Positions 53,058 to 63,949 of a stretch of 64,000 nucleotides of DNA are shown here, one piece after another. Source of the DNA: Phorcysia thermohydrogeniphila. Its GTDB lineage: Bacteria; Aquificota; Aquificia; Desulfurobacteriales; Desulfurobacteriaceae. The notes below the pieces were generated by a model. It had not been told where the DNA came from and did no database searches. It saw nothing but the letters and a program-made list of their open reading frames with translations. Numbering within the stretch: the first letter of the stretch is position 1; the number at the start of each line of letters is the position of its first letter. The position numbers and the translations under genes were made by a program. The DNA is taken from positions 104,210 to 168,209 of the forward strand of contig NZ_SMFV01000005.1 in the NCBI RefSeq assembly GCF_004339575.1, given 5' to 3'.

Positions 53058-54431
53058 TTAAAGGTCAAAGATTTTTCCCGGGTTTAGTATGTTGTTGGGG
53101 TCAAGAGCTCTCTTCACTGCCTTCATCTTTTCCAGAGCGTCTTTTACTTCCAGAGGAAGGAATTCCTTCTTCATCCAGCCTATTCCATGCTCTCCAGAGA
53201 CAGAGCCTTCAAGCTCTAAAGTAAGTAGAAAGACTTCCCTTACAGCTTCTTTTACTCTATCTTCCTCGTGTGGCTCATACATAAAGTTCACGTGAATGTT
53301 CCCGTCTCCTGCATGACCGAAGTTTACAACCATCAGGTTATACTTATCGGCAATTTTGTAAACATTTTTAATCAGTTCGGGGATTCTGCTTCTGGGGACA
53401 ACGACGTCCTCGTTTATTTTCTTTGGCTTTAGCTGAACAATAGCCGGAGAAACTGCTCTCCTTGCGTTCCAAATGGCCTCTCTTTCTTTCGGGTCAGAGG
53501 CGATTTTAACTTCTATTGCACCAGCCTTTTTGCATACATCAATAGCTCTATGTATCAGCTCATCAACAATTGCCTCGTAGCCGTCAACTTCTATGATGAG
53601 AAGGCCTTCTGCGTGGGTAGGAAGACCAATTTTTGCATAGTTTTCAACGGCAACTATTGAATTTTTGTCAAGGAATTCGCAGGCAGTAGGTATTACCTTT
53701 ACTTTAAACATGTCGGCAACGGCCTGAGCAGCCTGCTCAACCTTCGGGAATATGGCCATAGCCGTTCTTACAGCTTCGGGAGCAGGTATCAGTTTTAGGT
53801 AAGCCTTTGTGATAAAGGCTAAGGTTCCTTCCGAACCTACTATCAGGTCTTTCAGGTTGTAGCCGGCGACAGACTTAACGGCCTTTGAGCCGAGGTTTGC
53901 AACAGTTCCGTCTGCAAATACTACCTCAAGTTGCATTACGTAGTCCTTTGTAACTCCATATTTAACGCACCTTGGGCCTCCAGCGTTTTCGGCTATGTTG
54001 CCGCCAATTGTTGAGAACTTGTAGCTTGAAGGGTCTGGTGGATAGAATAGCCCCCTCTTCTCAACTTCCTTCTGGAGGTCGTAAGTTACAACTCCCGGCT
54101 CTGTTAGAACGGCTAAATTAGCCTCGTCTATTTCAATTATCCTGTTCATCTTTTCTGTTGAGACAACAATTCCCCCTTGTAGGGGAGCAGAGCCTCCCGT
54201 GAGTCCTGAGCCTGCTCCGCGGGGGTATACGGGAATCCTGTTTTCGTTGGCAAAGCTCAAGATTTTCGCAACGTCCTCTGTGTTTTCTGGAAAGACGACT
54301 GCGTCGGGAATTCCCTTGTATCCGGTAGGCGTTCCATCGTAGGCGTAAGAAAGTCTCCAATCTATTGAACCTTTTACTTTTTCCTTTCCGACGAGCTTTT
54401 GGAGCTCCTTAACAAGAGTTTCCTGTTTCAA
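53058..54431 (-). CDS. glcD: FAD-linked oxidase GlcD-like
   Basis: A 457-residue flavoprotein of the glycolate/D-lactate dehydrogenase family. The FAD domain has PRGAGSGLTGGSAPLQGGIV, and the C-terminal region contains VNFGHAGDGNIHVNF and SGEHGIGWMKKEFLP. GlcE and GlcF are absent, so it may work as a single-subunit D-2-hydroxy acid dehydrogenase. The TTG start has GGAGGT upstream. Confidence 0.85.
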   Translation of the reverse strand: MKQETLVKELQKLVGKEKVKGSIDWRLSYAYDGTPTGYKGIPDAVVFPENTEDVAKILSFANENRIPVYPRGAGSGLTGGSAPLQGGIVVSTEKMNRIIEIDEANLAVLTEPGVVTYDLQKEVEKRGLFYPPDPSSYKFSTIGGNIAENAGGPRCVKYGVTKDYVMQLEVVFADGTVANLGSKAVKSVAGYNLKDLIVGSEGTLAFITKAYLKLIPAPEAVRTAMAIFPKVEQAAQAVADMFKVKVIPTACEFLDKNSIVAVENYAKIGLPTHAEGLLIIEVDGYEAIVDELIHRAIDVCKKAGAIEVKIASDPKEREAIWNARRAVSPAIVQLKPKKINEDVVVPRSRIPELIKNVYKIADKYNLMVVNFGHAGDGNIHVNFMYEPHEEDRVKEAVREVFLLTLELEGSVSGEHGIGWMKKEFLPLEVKDALEKMKAVKRALDPNNILNPGKIFDL

Positions 54432-54505
54432 TTAACTTACCTCCTCTGTGCTTTCTAAGGTGTAGTATAACTCATTGGCAATAATCTTGGAGTCAGGAGG
54501 TTAAC

Positions 54506-54766
54506 GTGAAACCACTTATGAAGGGAAGGAACCTTCTCTGCAAGGTGGATGTAAAGGACATTGCCTTTATTAATGCCATTTTTGAGTGGTATCACGAGGT
54601 TGCGACAGTTAGGACAAGGGATAGGAAAAAGGGACTGATAGAGCTCTGGGTAGCTCCCGACTTTTACGAGGATGCCCTTAAGGCCGTTAACTACTTAAAA
54701 GAGGAAGGATTCGTTAAGGAGTTTGAAGTTCTTGAGGAAGTTGGAGACAACTGGCACAGGGAGTAG
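54506..54766 (+). CDS. DUF4911 family protein
   Basis: An 86-residue small protein with VDVKDIAFINAIFEWYHEVA and TRDRKKGLIELWVAPDF, the DUF4911 pattern. The GTG start has AGGAGG five bases upstream. It stands alone between divergent glcD and convergent rluB. Function unknown. Confidence 0.75.
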   Translation: MKPLMKGRNLLCKVDVKDIAFINAIFEWYHEVATVRTRDRKKGLIELWVAPDFYEDALKAVNYLKEEGFVKEFEVLEEVGDNWHRE

Positions 54767-54767
54767 T

Positions 54768-55484
54768 TTACCTTAGGCCGACGAGCTTCTTTAGCTCCTC
54801 AAGCTCTTTAGGAGTTAGACTTCTAAACTCGCCAACCGGGAGCTCCCCGAGCTCCAAGTTCCCAAACTTTACCCTCTTTAAGTACTTTACCGGGTGTCCT
54901 ATACGGCTAAACATCCTCTTTACCTGATGGTACTTTCCCTCTGTTATCTCAATCTCCACCTCTGAAGAGTCCTTACCGGAGCTAAGAATTCTTACTTTAG
55001 CAGGTTTAGCCTTAAAGTCCTTAAACTCCATTCCCTTCCTTAGTGGTTCAAGCTCTTCCTCCTTTACCTCTCCCTCAACTACGACGTAGTAGACCTTTGG
55101 GACTTTCCACTTTGGATGGGTTAGCCTGTGGGCAAGCTCCCCGTCGTTGGTTATGAGGAGAAGGCCTTCAGTGTCCTTGTCAAGCCTCCCGACGGGGAAG
55201 AGCTTTTCTGGACGGGGGATGCCGGCAAGGAGCTCCATAACCGTCATTTCCCTATCCTTTGTTGACGTAACGTAGCCTCTTGGTTTATTGAGAATTAAGT
55301 AGTAGTCCTTCTCGTACTCAACAAGCTCCCCGTCAACCAGAACCTCGTCTTTTTCCGGGTCAACCTGAAATTTGGGAACGGTAACCACTTCTCCGTTGAC
55401 AGTGACGTGTCCCTTCATTATGAGTTTTTTCACCTGAGAGCGTGTTCCAAACCCCGCTTCTGCGAGGAGTCTATCAAGCCTCAT
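54768..55484 (-). CDS. rluB: pseudouridine synthase RluB/RsuA family
   Basis: A 238-residue RNA-modifying enzyme. An N-terminal S4 domain (MRLDRLLAEAGFGTRSQVKK) precedes the catalytic GRLDKDTEGLLLITNDGEL with the active-site Asp. It modifies 23S or 16S rRNA; which one is not clear, as a second paralogue is at 58757. It overlaps the upstream membrane gene by four bases. Confidence 0.9.
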   Translation of the reverse strand: MRLDRLLAEAGFGTRSQVKKLIMKGHVTVNGEVVTVPKFQVDPEKDEVLVDGELVEYEKDYYLILNKPRGYVTSTKDREMTVMELLAGIPRPEKLFPVGRLDKDTEGLLLITNDGELAHRLTHPKWKVPKVYYVVVEGEVKEEELEPLRKGMEFKDFKAKPAKVRILSSGKDSSEVEIEITEGKYHQVKRMFSRIGHPVKYLKRVKFGNLELGELPVGEFRSLTPKELEELKKLVGLR

Positions 55485-55900
55485 TTTTCCTCCGTTTGTT
55501 TCCTGACTACAAAAAAGCTAACCGACAGCCAGTAGGAAGCGAAGAAGGTTATGAAGTTAATGAAAACGGATAGCACCTGAAACAGCTTTTCCCTCTCTAT
55601 GAGGGGAGCTAAGGCACTCTCAGTTCCTACGGCGAGAACCAGAAAGGTAAGTAGTTGAACTACAAAAGCCTTTGCAACGTTAGTATTTTTAACGTCCTTT
55701 GAAAAGAAGAGTCTAACCGATTGTCTGAAACTGAAAAAGAGCGCTAACGCGGTAAACGGAATAATAAACGCTAAAATGAAAGCAGGCTTAATGTGGAGGT
55801 TTCTCACTCCAAAGTACATTATTCCGGAGTTTAGAAGACCCAAGAAGAGGTAGATAAATAGGTAAAAAGCAGCTCCTCGGATGTAGGATAGGTTATCCAT
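55481..55900 (-). CDS. hypothetical four-helix membrane protein
   Basis: A 139-residue protein with four hydrophobic segments (about 12-31, 37-54, 81-96, 108-130). Not recognised. It shares length, topology and position with the next gene, which it overlaps by eight bases, so the two look like distant paralogues forming a pair in the era-rluB run. Confidence 0.6.
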   Translation of the reverse strand: MDNLSYIRGAAFYLFIYLFLGLLNSGIMYFGVRNLHIKPAFILAFIIPFTALALFFSFRQSVRLFFSKDVKNTNVAKAFVVQLLTFLVLAVGTESALAPLIEREKLFQVLSVFINFITFFASYWLSVSFFVVRKQTEEK

Positions 55901-56303
55901 TTCTTTCCTCTTTTAGGAGAACTTTCTGGAGGGAGAGCTTAAAGGTGATATAGATAACTAAGAGTTCAACGTTGAGGAAGATAAAAACCGCTACTGGCGG
56001 TTTCTTTACTAAGTGAGCGAGAGCCTGAAAAGAGAGGACGGATGCGATTAGAAAAGGTATAAACTGGTAAAGCCATGCCTTTGGTATTTTCCTCTCATCA
56101 ACGGGCTTGCTGAGAAACTTTGTTACAGCAAGCCTGTAGGTAAAGTAGAGGACTACTGGCGTTGATACGTAGCTAAAGAGCGTCCCAGCTGTGGCTGGGA
56201 GGCCAGCTTTCATCATTAGAACCATAACGAGGCTGTTAAACATGAAGATGAGGACAAAAGAGTAAGCGTAAACGGCAAAAGCCTTAAGAAAAGAGTTTTC
56301 CAT
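55893..56303 (-). CDS. hypothetical four-helix membrane protein
   Basis: A 136-residue protein with four transmembrane segments (about 10-30, 42-58, 78-95, 104-122), of unknown family. Lys/Glu-rich ends flank the helices. It lies 11 bases after the era stop and overlaps the following gene by eight. Confidence 0.6.
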   Translation of the reverse strand: MENSFLKAFAVYAYSFVLIFMFNSLVMVLMMKAGLPATAGTLFSYVSTPVVLYFTYRLAVTKFLSKPVDERKIPKAWLYQFIPFLIASVLSFQALAHLVKKPPVAVFIFLNVELLVIYITFKLSLQKVLLKEERNG

Positions 56304-56314
56304 AGCATCCCCCG

Positions 56315-57232
56315 TTAAAGCGTATATCCAAGACCCCTAAGCTGTTCAGCCCTGTTCCTCCAGTCCTCCTTCACCTTCACCCAGAGCCTAAGGTATATCT
56401 TCTTGCCGAGGAGCTGCTCAAGCTCTTCCCTTGCAAGTATTCCTATCTTCTTTAGCTTCTGTCCACCTTTACCGATGATTATCGCCTTCTGTGAATCCCT
56501 CTCTACGATGATGTCGGCGTCAATTACAAGCATATCCGGGTTTCTATCTCCCGGCTTTATGCTTATTACCTGAACAGTCGTTGCGTGGGGGACTTCATCC
56601 CGGGTTAAGAGCATGATTTTTTCCCTGATTATCTCTGCAACGAACTGCTCAAGGGGCATGTCGGTAATCATGTGGTCTTCGTAGTACTTTGGACCTTCTG
56701 GGAGGTACTTGATGATAAGGTCAAGGAGCCTGTCAAGGTTTGTTCCCCTCGTTGCAGAGATGGGGACTATCTCGCTTACAAATGGGAAGCTCTTGTGAAT
56801 CTCATCTATGAGCGGGAGGAGCTCCTCCTTTGGAACTCCGTCAATCTTGTTTATGACCACCATAACGACGGAGTCTTTCCTCTTTTCCTCTCCAATCTTT
56901 TCAAGTATCTTCCTGTCGGCCTCTGTGAGTCCTGCCCTTGCGTCAATTAAAAAGAGTATTACGTCGGCGTCGGGTACTACGCCAAAGGCTATCTCGTTCA
57001 TGTAACGGTTTAGCTCAAACTTTTCCTTGTGGATTCCGGGTGTATCTAAGAAGACAATTTGACCCTCTTTCATGTGTTTGACGCCAACAATCCTGTGCCT
57101 TGTCGTTTGAGGCTTGTCTGTAACGATGGCTACCTTTGTCCCAAGGAAGTTGTTGAGAAGAGTTGATTTCCCAACGTTTGGCCTTCCAAGGATTGCAACG
57201 TAACCCGACTTAAACTTCTGCTGCTCTTCCAA
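56315..57232 (-). CDS. era: GTPase Era
   Basis: A 305-residue GTPase for 16S rRNA maturation and 30S assembly. G1 is GRPNVGKST (16-24), G3 DTPGIHKEK, G4 NKID; the C-terminal KH domain has ERDSQKAIIIGKGGQKLKKIG. The TTG start at 57232 has GGAGG at good distance and overlaps ribF by 23 bases. Confidence 0.95.
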   Translation of the reverse strand: MEEQQKFKSGYVAILGRPNVGKSTLLNNFLGTKVAIVTDKPQTTRHRIVGVKHMKEGQIVFLDTPGIHKEKFELNRYMNEIAFGVVPDADVILFLIDARAGLTEADRKILEKIGEEKRKDSVVMVVINKIDGVPKEELLPLIDEIHKSFPFVSEIVPISATRGTNLDRLLDLIIKYLPEGPKYYEDHMITDMPLEQFVAEIIREKIMLLTRDEVPHATTVQVISIKPGDRNPDMLVIDADIIVERDSQKAIIIGKGGQKLKKIGILAREELEQLLGKKIYLRLWVKVKEDWRNRAEQLRGLGYTL

Positions 57233-58130
57233 CGTTATCCCTCCAATAGCGTTTTAGATTTTCTACATCAAATTTAATCTGTTTTTTCAGCTCTTCAATG
57301 GAGTTAAACCGTTTTTCTGGTCTAATGAACCTTATGAACTCAACTTTTACCTTTTTGCCGTAGAGCTCCGGCAGTTCCCTGTCCGGCACGTGAACTTCAA
57401 GCCTCCTTTCTACGCCGTTAGATACCGTCGGCCTTACGCCTAAGTTTGCAATTCCTCTTAGCGTTTCTCCGTCTAGTGTAAGGGCAACCTCATAGACGCC
57501 GTTAGGAAGGAGTATCTCTTTTTGTGGGTGAACGTTAAGTGTCGGGTAGCCTAAGTCCCTACCTAACCTGTCGCCCGGAGTAACTGTCCCTAAGCAGAAG
57601 TAGCTAAAGCCCAAGAGTTTATTAGCCTCTTCCACTTTTCCTTCTTTGAGGAGCTCCTTTATCCTACTGGTGGCTATCTTTTCACCGTTTGCTTTTTCCG
57701 TCTGAACGGTTATGACCTCAATCCCGAACTTTTCTCCAAGCTCCTTTGCCGTTCTGACGTTACCCTTTCTGTCTTTACCAAACCGCCAGTCCTCTCCGAC
57801 GATTAGAACTTGGCAACCGTTCCTTTTAAGGAACTGGAAAAACTCCTGAGGTGAGAGTTCCCTAACGGCTGAAAATGGCAAGTTAAGGAGCTCCACACTC
57901 AATCCTTTCGCAATCTCTTTTCTTTCCTCTTCAGAAAAGACGGTAAACTTTTCCTTCTTGATGGATACGATGAGAACCTTATCGCAGAGCTCCTTTGCTC
58001 TTTCAATCAGCTTCCTGTGTCCCCTGTGGAAGGTTTCAAACTTCCCTACTATGCAACACCTCTTCTGCGATTCTTGTAGCTGAGCTTGTTCCAATTCTGT
58101 CTGCTCCCAGCTCAATGAATTTCTTTGCAT
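57210..58130 (-). CDS. ribF: bifunctional riboflavin kinase / FAD synthetase
   Basis: Makes FMN and FAD from riboflavin. The nucleotidyltransferase half has GKFETFHRGHRKLIERA and IVGEDWRFGKDRKG, and the kinase half GDRLGRDLGYPTLNV. From the ATG at 58130 there are 306 residues overlapping deoC by 95 bases; a TTG at 58094 with GGGAG upstream would give a shorter N-terminus and is also plausible. The order ribF-era is unusual but fits a shared transcript. Confidence 0.92.
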   Translation of the reverse strand: MQRNSLSWEQTELEQAQLQESQKRCCIVGKFETFHRGHRKLIERAKELCDKVLIVSIKKEKFTVFSEEERKEIAKGLSVELLNLPFSAVRELSPQEFFQFLKRNGCQVLIVGEDWRFGKDRKGNVRTAKELGEKFGIEVITVQTEKANGEKIATSRIKELLKEGKVEEANKLLGFSYFCLGTVTPGDRLGRDLGYPTLNVHPQKEILLPNGVYEVALTLDGETLRGIANLGVRPTVSNGVERRLEVHVPDRELPELYGKKVKVEFIRFIRPEKRFNSIEELKKQIKFDVENLKRYWRDNVGRAAEV

Positions 58131-58698
58131 CCTGTAATGTTCTTATTCCTCCTGCAGCTTTTACCTTTGCCTTGCTTCTTGCGCAAGAGACTAAGAGCTC
58201 TACGTCTTCCGTTGTAGCTCCGTAACTTCCATAGCCTGTAGAGGTCTTAAGGTAGTCCCATCCCGTTTCAACGGCGAGTTTGCAGAGAGCTCTCTTTTCT
58301 TCCTCTGTTAAATAGCAGCACTCAAAAATAAGCTTTAAGATACACCCGTTGGCAAGTTTTCTGATTTTCGCAAGCTCATCCTCTACCCTCGCCCAATCCC
58401 CCTCTTTAACGGCGGATAGGTCCACTACTACGTCAAGCTCTCCTGCTCCCCTTTCAAGGGAAAGTTCTACCTCTTTTAGTTTAATCTCTGTTGGAACTGC
58501 CGAGAGGGGGAAACCTATTACCGTGCAAACCCTTTCCGTTGGAAGTATTTCCCTTGCAACTGGAATGTGCTTGGGAAATACACAGAGGGTGGCGAAGCCG
58601 TACTTCTTTGTCTCCTCAGCAGCTTCTAAGATTTTCTCAGGAGTTACAGTGGCCTTCAGGACGGAATAGTCTATCTTAGATAGAATCGCTTTTGTCAT
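58036..58698 (-). CDS. deoC: deoxyribose-phosphate aldolase
   Basis: Splits 2-deoxyribose-5-phosphate to acetaldehyde and glyceraldehyde-3-phosphate. The 220 residues hold the Schiff-base Lys in DYLKTSTGYG, VKAAGGIRTL and LDVVVDLSAV. Length is normal. TTGGAGG precedes the ATG. It is the first gene of a leftward run (deoC, ribF, era, two membrane genes, rluB). Confidence 0.93.
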   Translation of the reverse strand: MTKAILSKIDYSVLKATVTPEKILEAAEETKKYGFATLCVFPKHIPVAREILPTERVCTVIGFPLSAVPTEIKLKEVELSLERGAGELDVVVDLSAVKEGDWARVEDELAKIRKLANGCILKLIFECCYLTEEEKRALCKLAVETGWDYLKTSTGYGSYGATTEDVELLVSCARSKAKVKAAGGIRTLQDAKKFIELGADRIGTSSATRIAEEVLHSREV

Positions 58699-58708
58699 GA
58701 TTCCTCCA

Positions 58709-58736
58709 AAAATTCTATAACGATTAAAATTCTATA
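58709..58736. repeat. direct repeat of AAAATTCTATA between deoC and a pseudouridine synthase gene
   Basis: Two 11-base copies at 58709-58719 and 58726-58736 are offset by 17 bp in the divergent promoter region. Each carries TATAGAAT on the minus strand, so they may be alternative -10 elements rather than an operator. Confidence 0.4.
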
Positions 58737-58756
58737 CCATATGAAGGAGGCTAAGG

Positions 58757-59506
58757 ATGCGTTTGAATAAATTCCTTGCGTATGCTGGACTTGGTGCAAG
58801 ACGTAAAGTTGAGGAGATAATAAAGCAGGGAAGAGTAACCGTTAACGGTGAAGTAGTTGAAAGCCCTGCCTACGACGTTGACCCGAAAAAGGACGTTGTA
58901 AAGGTTGACGGAGAGAGGGTAAGACTACCGAGGAAGTTCGTTTACATAATGTTCAATAAGCCTCAGGGCGTCTTAACGGCTATGGAGAGAGCCCCCGGCG
59001 ACAAGCGTCCAATCGTTGCAGACTTCTTCAGGAAGTATCCCGTTAGGCTCTTCCCCGTCGGAAGGCTTGACTACAACACCGAAGGCCTCCTCATAATGAC
59101 GAACGACGGAGAGCTTGCCGATAGGCTCGCCCACCCCCGCTATCACGTTCCAAAGACCTACATAGCCAAGGTCAAAGGTAGGGTAACGCCGGCAGAGATT
59201 GAGAGGATGAAGAAGGGAGCTCTCTTAGTTGACGACAAGGGTGAGAGGTTCTTCATAAAGCCCCTTGACGTTAAGCTCCTAAAGCCCACAAAGACCGGCA
59301 GAAATACCTACGTCCAGATAACCATAGACAGCGGTAAGAACCGCGTCGTCAGGCGTTTCTTTGACAGGTTTGACCACGGTGTCCTTAAGCTAAAGAGAAT
59401 AGCCATAGGGCCTCTGAAACTTGGAGACCTTCCTAAGGGGGCTTACAGGGAACTTACTCCGGAGGAGGTTAAGAAACTAAGGAAGGCTGCAGGGCTGGAA
59501 GAGTAA
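58757..59506 (+). CDS. pseudouridine synthase, RsuA/RluB family (second copy)
   Basis: A 249-residue enzyme with an S4 domain (MRLNKFLAYAGLGARRKVEE) and the catalytic GRLDYNTEGLLIMTNDGEL. It differs from the rluB at 54768, so one of the two probably serves a different rRNA site. AAGGAGG precedes the ATG. Confidence 0.9.
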   Translation: MRLNKFLAYAGLGARRKVEEIIKQGRVTVNGEVVESPAYDVDPKKDVVKVDGERVRLPRKFVYIMFNKPQGVLTAMERAPGDKRPIVADFFRKYPVRLFPVGRLDYNTEGLLIMTNDGELADRLAHPRYHVPKTYIAKVKGRVTPAEIERMKKGALLVDDKGERFFIKPLDVKLLKPTKTGRNTYVQITIDSGKNRVVRRFFDRFDHGVLKLKRIAIGPLKLGDLPKGAYRELTPEEVKKLRKAAGLEE

Positions 59507-59547
59507 CTGATGAAGATGGAGGTAACTTAAAAATTGAGGGGGTAGTT

Positions 59548-61747
<2,200 letters not shown>

Positions 61748-61748
<1 letters not shown>

Positions 61749-63085
61749 TGAGGACTTCTCCCCTGTTTACCGACCTCTACCAGCTAACTATGCTTTGTGC
61801 TTACATTGATAACGGCAGGAAAGAGAGAGCAGCTTTTGAGTTATTCGTAAGGAAACTTCCCCAGAACAGAAACTATCTTGTCTATGCGGGACTACAGGAT
61901 GTTGTTGATTTTGTTGAAAATCTCCAATTCTCTTCAGAAGACATAGACTACCTCCACTCCCTTAAACTCTTTCCCGATTGGTTTCTTGACTTCTTAAAGG
62001 AGTTTCGCTTTACAGGCGATATCTACTCTATGAAGGAGGGAACTCTATTCTTTCCTCACGAACCTGTCTTGAGGGTTGAAGCTCCTATATACGAAGCCCA
62101 GCTCCTTGAGACTGCAATTATGAACCAGATACACGTTTCATCCCTCATAGCCACAAAGGCAGCTCGGGTCTTTTCCGTTTCCCGTGGAAAGCTCCTTGCA
62201 GACTTTTCCCTCAGGAGGACTCACGGCTACGATGCCGGAATGAAGACGGCAAGGAGCTGTTACATTGCAGGGTTTAGTGCAACCTCTAACGTTCTGGCAG
62301 GAAAACTCTTAGGCATTCCTGTTGTTGGAACTGTTGCCCACTCCTTCATAATGTCCTTTGAGAAAGAGGAGGAAGCCTTTAGAGCTTACCTTAAGACCTT
62401 TCCGGATAACTCTATTCTCCTCGTTGATACCTACGATACCCTTGAGGGCATAAAAAAGGCCATAGAGGTAGCAAAAGAGCTTAAGGCAAAGGGCTTTAAC
62501 CTTAAAGGAATCCGCCTTGACAGTGGTGATATAGTGGAGCTCTCAAAAGTAGCAAGGGAGCTCCTTGACTCTGCCGGCTTTAAGGAGGCAAAGATTATCG
62601 TCAGCGGTGGCCTTGACGAGTATAAGATTGATGAGATTCTGAGGGCGGGAGCTCCCGTTGATGCTTTTGGTGTAGGAACAAAAATAGGGACGTCAGCCGA
62701 TTCACCTTACATAGACTTTGTCTACAAACTCGTTGAGCTTGATGGAAAGCCCGTAATGAAGACGAGCACAGGCAAAAAGATGTATCCCGGCAGGAAACAG
62801 GTATTTAGGAAGGAAAACTGTGATATCCTTGCCCTAAACGATGAAAAACTTGAGGGAACGCCACTATTAGAGCCCGTCATTAGGGACGGTAGGGTCGTTA
62901 GGGGGCTCCCAACGTTAAATGAAATAAGGGAATACTTCGTTGAAGAGTTCTCTAAGTTTCCAGAAGAGCTTAAAGGCATCCACACCTCCTTTAACTATCC
63001 TGTTCTGATTTCTGAGAGGCTTGAAAACCTTTACAAGGAGCTAAGAGAGAAACTCCTTGGAGGGAAACGTTGCCAGAGCCCATGA
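61748..63085 (+). CDS. pncB: nicotinate phosphoribosyltransferase
   Basis: Preiss-Handler NAD salvage enzyme, 445 residues. LFTDLYQLTMLCAYIDNG, SLRRTHGYDAGMKTAR and VGTVAHSFIMSF with the phosphorylatable His are visible, plus GIRLDSGDI. The ATG overlaps the nth stop (TGATG), with AGGAG upstream; a GTG one codon earlier is possible. It overlaps cmk by 16 bases. Confidence 0.94.
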
Positions 63086-63738
63086 TAATCACGATAGACG
63101 GACCTGCAGGAGCTGGGAAAAGCACCGTTGCCAAGGAAATATCACGGCGTTTCGGTTATTTCCACTTGGATTCTGGAGCTCTATATAGGGCCATAGGTTA
63201 TGCCTGTAGCTTGAAAGGAGCTGACTTAAACAACCTTCAAGAGGTTATCTCCGTTGCCAAGAGTATAAAAATAGAGCTTACAGAAGAAGGGAAGGTAATT
63301 CTCAACGGCAGGGATGTAACTTGGGAGATTAGAAAACCAGAAGGTGGCTACTTAGCCTCTCAGGTTGCCCGCTTTAAGGAAATTAGAGAGGTAGTAGTAG
63401 AGCTCCTTAGAGAGATGGCAAAGGGCAAAAAGATAGTCATTGATGGAAGGGATGCAGGTTCTTACATCTTTCCTGAGGCAGACCTTAAAATCTACCTAAC
63501 GGCTACTCCAGAAGAAAGGGCTAAGAGAAGGTATGAGGAACTTAAAAAGAGGGGCTTTAACGTCTCATACGAAGAGGTGCTGAAAGAGGTTGTGGAGAGA
63601 GACGAGAGAGATAGAAACAGACCCTTTGCACCCCTTGTAGTTCCAGAGGGAGCTATTGTTATAGATACAACAGGAAAAAGCCTTGAAACAGTTATTTCTG
63701 AGATATCTCAGCTTATAAAAAATGGAAATGACTGTTGA
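63070..63738 (+). CDS. cmk: cytidylate kinase
   Basis: Phosphorylates CMP and dCMP. The 222 residues carry the P-loop GPAGAGKST (11-19), the CMP-binding LDSGALYRAIGY, and VIDGRDAGSYIFPEAD. The TTG start has GGAGG six bases upstream. It is the last gene before the rRNA operon, whose -35 overlaps its stop codon. Confidence 0.94.
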   Translation: MPEPMIITIDGPAGAGKSTVAKEISRRFGYFHLDSGALYRAIGYACSLKGADLNNLQEVISVAKSIKIELTEEGKVILNGRDVTWEIRKPEGGYLASQVARFKEIREVVVELLREMAKGKKIVIDGRDAGSYIFPEADLKIYLTATPEERAKRRYEELKKRGFNVSYEEVLKEVVERDERDRNRPFAPLVVPEGAIVIDTTGKSLETVISEISQLIKNGNDC

Positions 63739-63763
63739 CACCTCTTTGACTTTTGCCTATATT
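63735..63763 (+). promoter_or_regulatory. rRNA operon promoter P1
   Basis: TTGACA (63735-63740), a 17-bp spacer and TATATT (63758-63763) give a near-consensus sigma-70 promoter. The -35 contains the stop codon of cmk. It lies about 190 bases upstream of the 16S start. Confidence 0.8.
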
Positions 63764-63799
63764 AGCCACCGTCAAAATTGAAAGGCCTTCAAAGAGGCC

Positions 63800-63828
63800 T
63801 TGACAGAAGAAGCGCCGCGGAATAAATT
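63800..63828 (+). promoter_or_regulatory. rRNA operon promoter P2
   Basis: TTGACA (63800-63805), a 17-bp spacer and TAAATT (63823-63828). Together with P1 it makes the tandem-promoter layout typical of rRNA operons. A hairpin (AAGGCCT at 63782-63788 with AGGCCTT at 63795-63801) separates the two. Confidence 0.65.
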
Positions 63829-63850
63829 AAGACCCCGCGCATCGCGACAG

Positions 63851-63937
63851 GTCTTTGACAGGAGAATAAGGGGCACGCGCCTGCGGAGGAAGGCTTAAAG
63901 CCCACTAAGGGCTTTTGATTGAGGTGAATTCCGCAGG
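63851..63937 (+). other. rRNA leader: boxA-like motif and processing stem
   Basis: GTCTTTGACA (63851-63860) resembles boxA antitermination sites (TGCTCTTTRAMA). Downstream, CCTGCGGA (63880-63887) pairs with TCCGCAGG (63930-63937), enclosing a hairpin AAAGCCC/GGGCTTT (63897-63915). This is a likely leader structure for antitermination and rRNA processing. Confidence 0.5.
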
Positions 63938-63949
63938 TTTGTGATATTT

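Noticed and set aside
63855..63883. Third rRNA promoter from TTGACA at 63855
   Set aside because: No A/T-rich -10 occurs at 15-19 bases downstream; the sequence there is GC-rich. A boxA-like role fits better.
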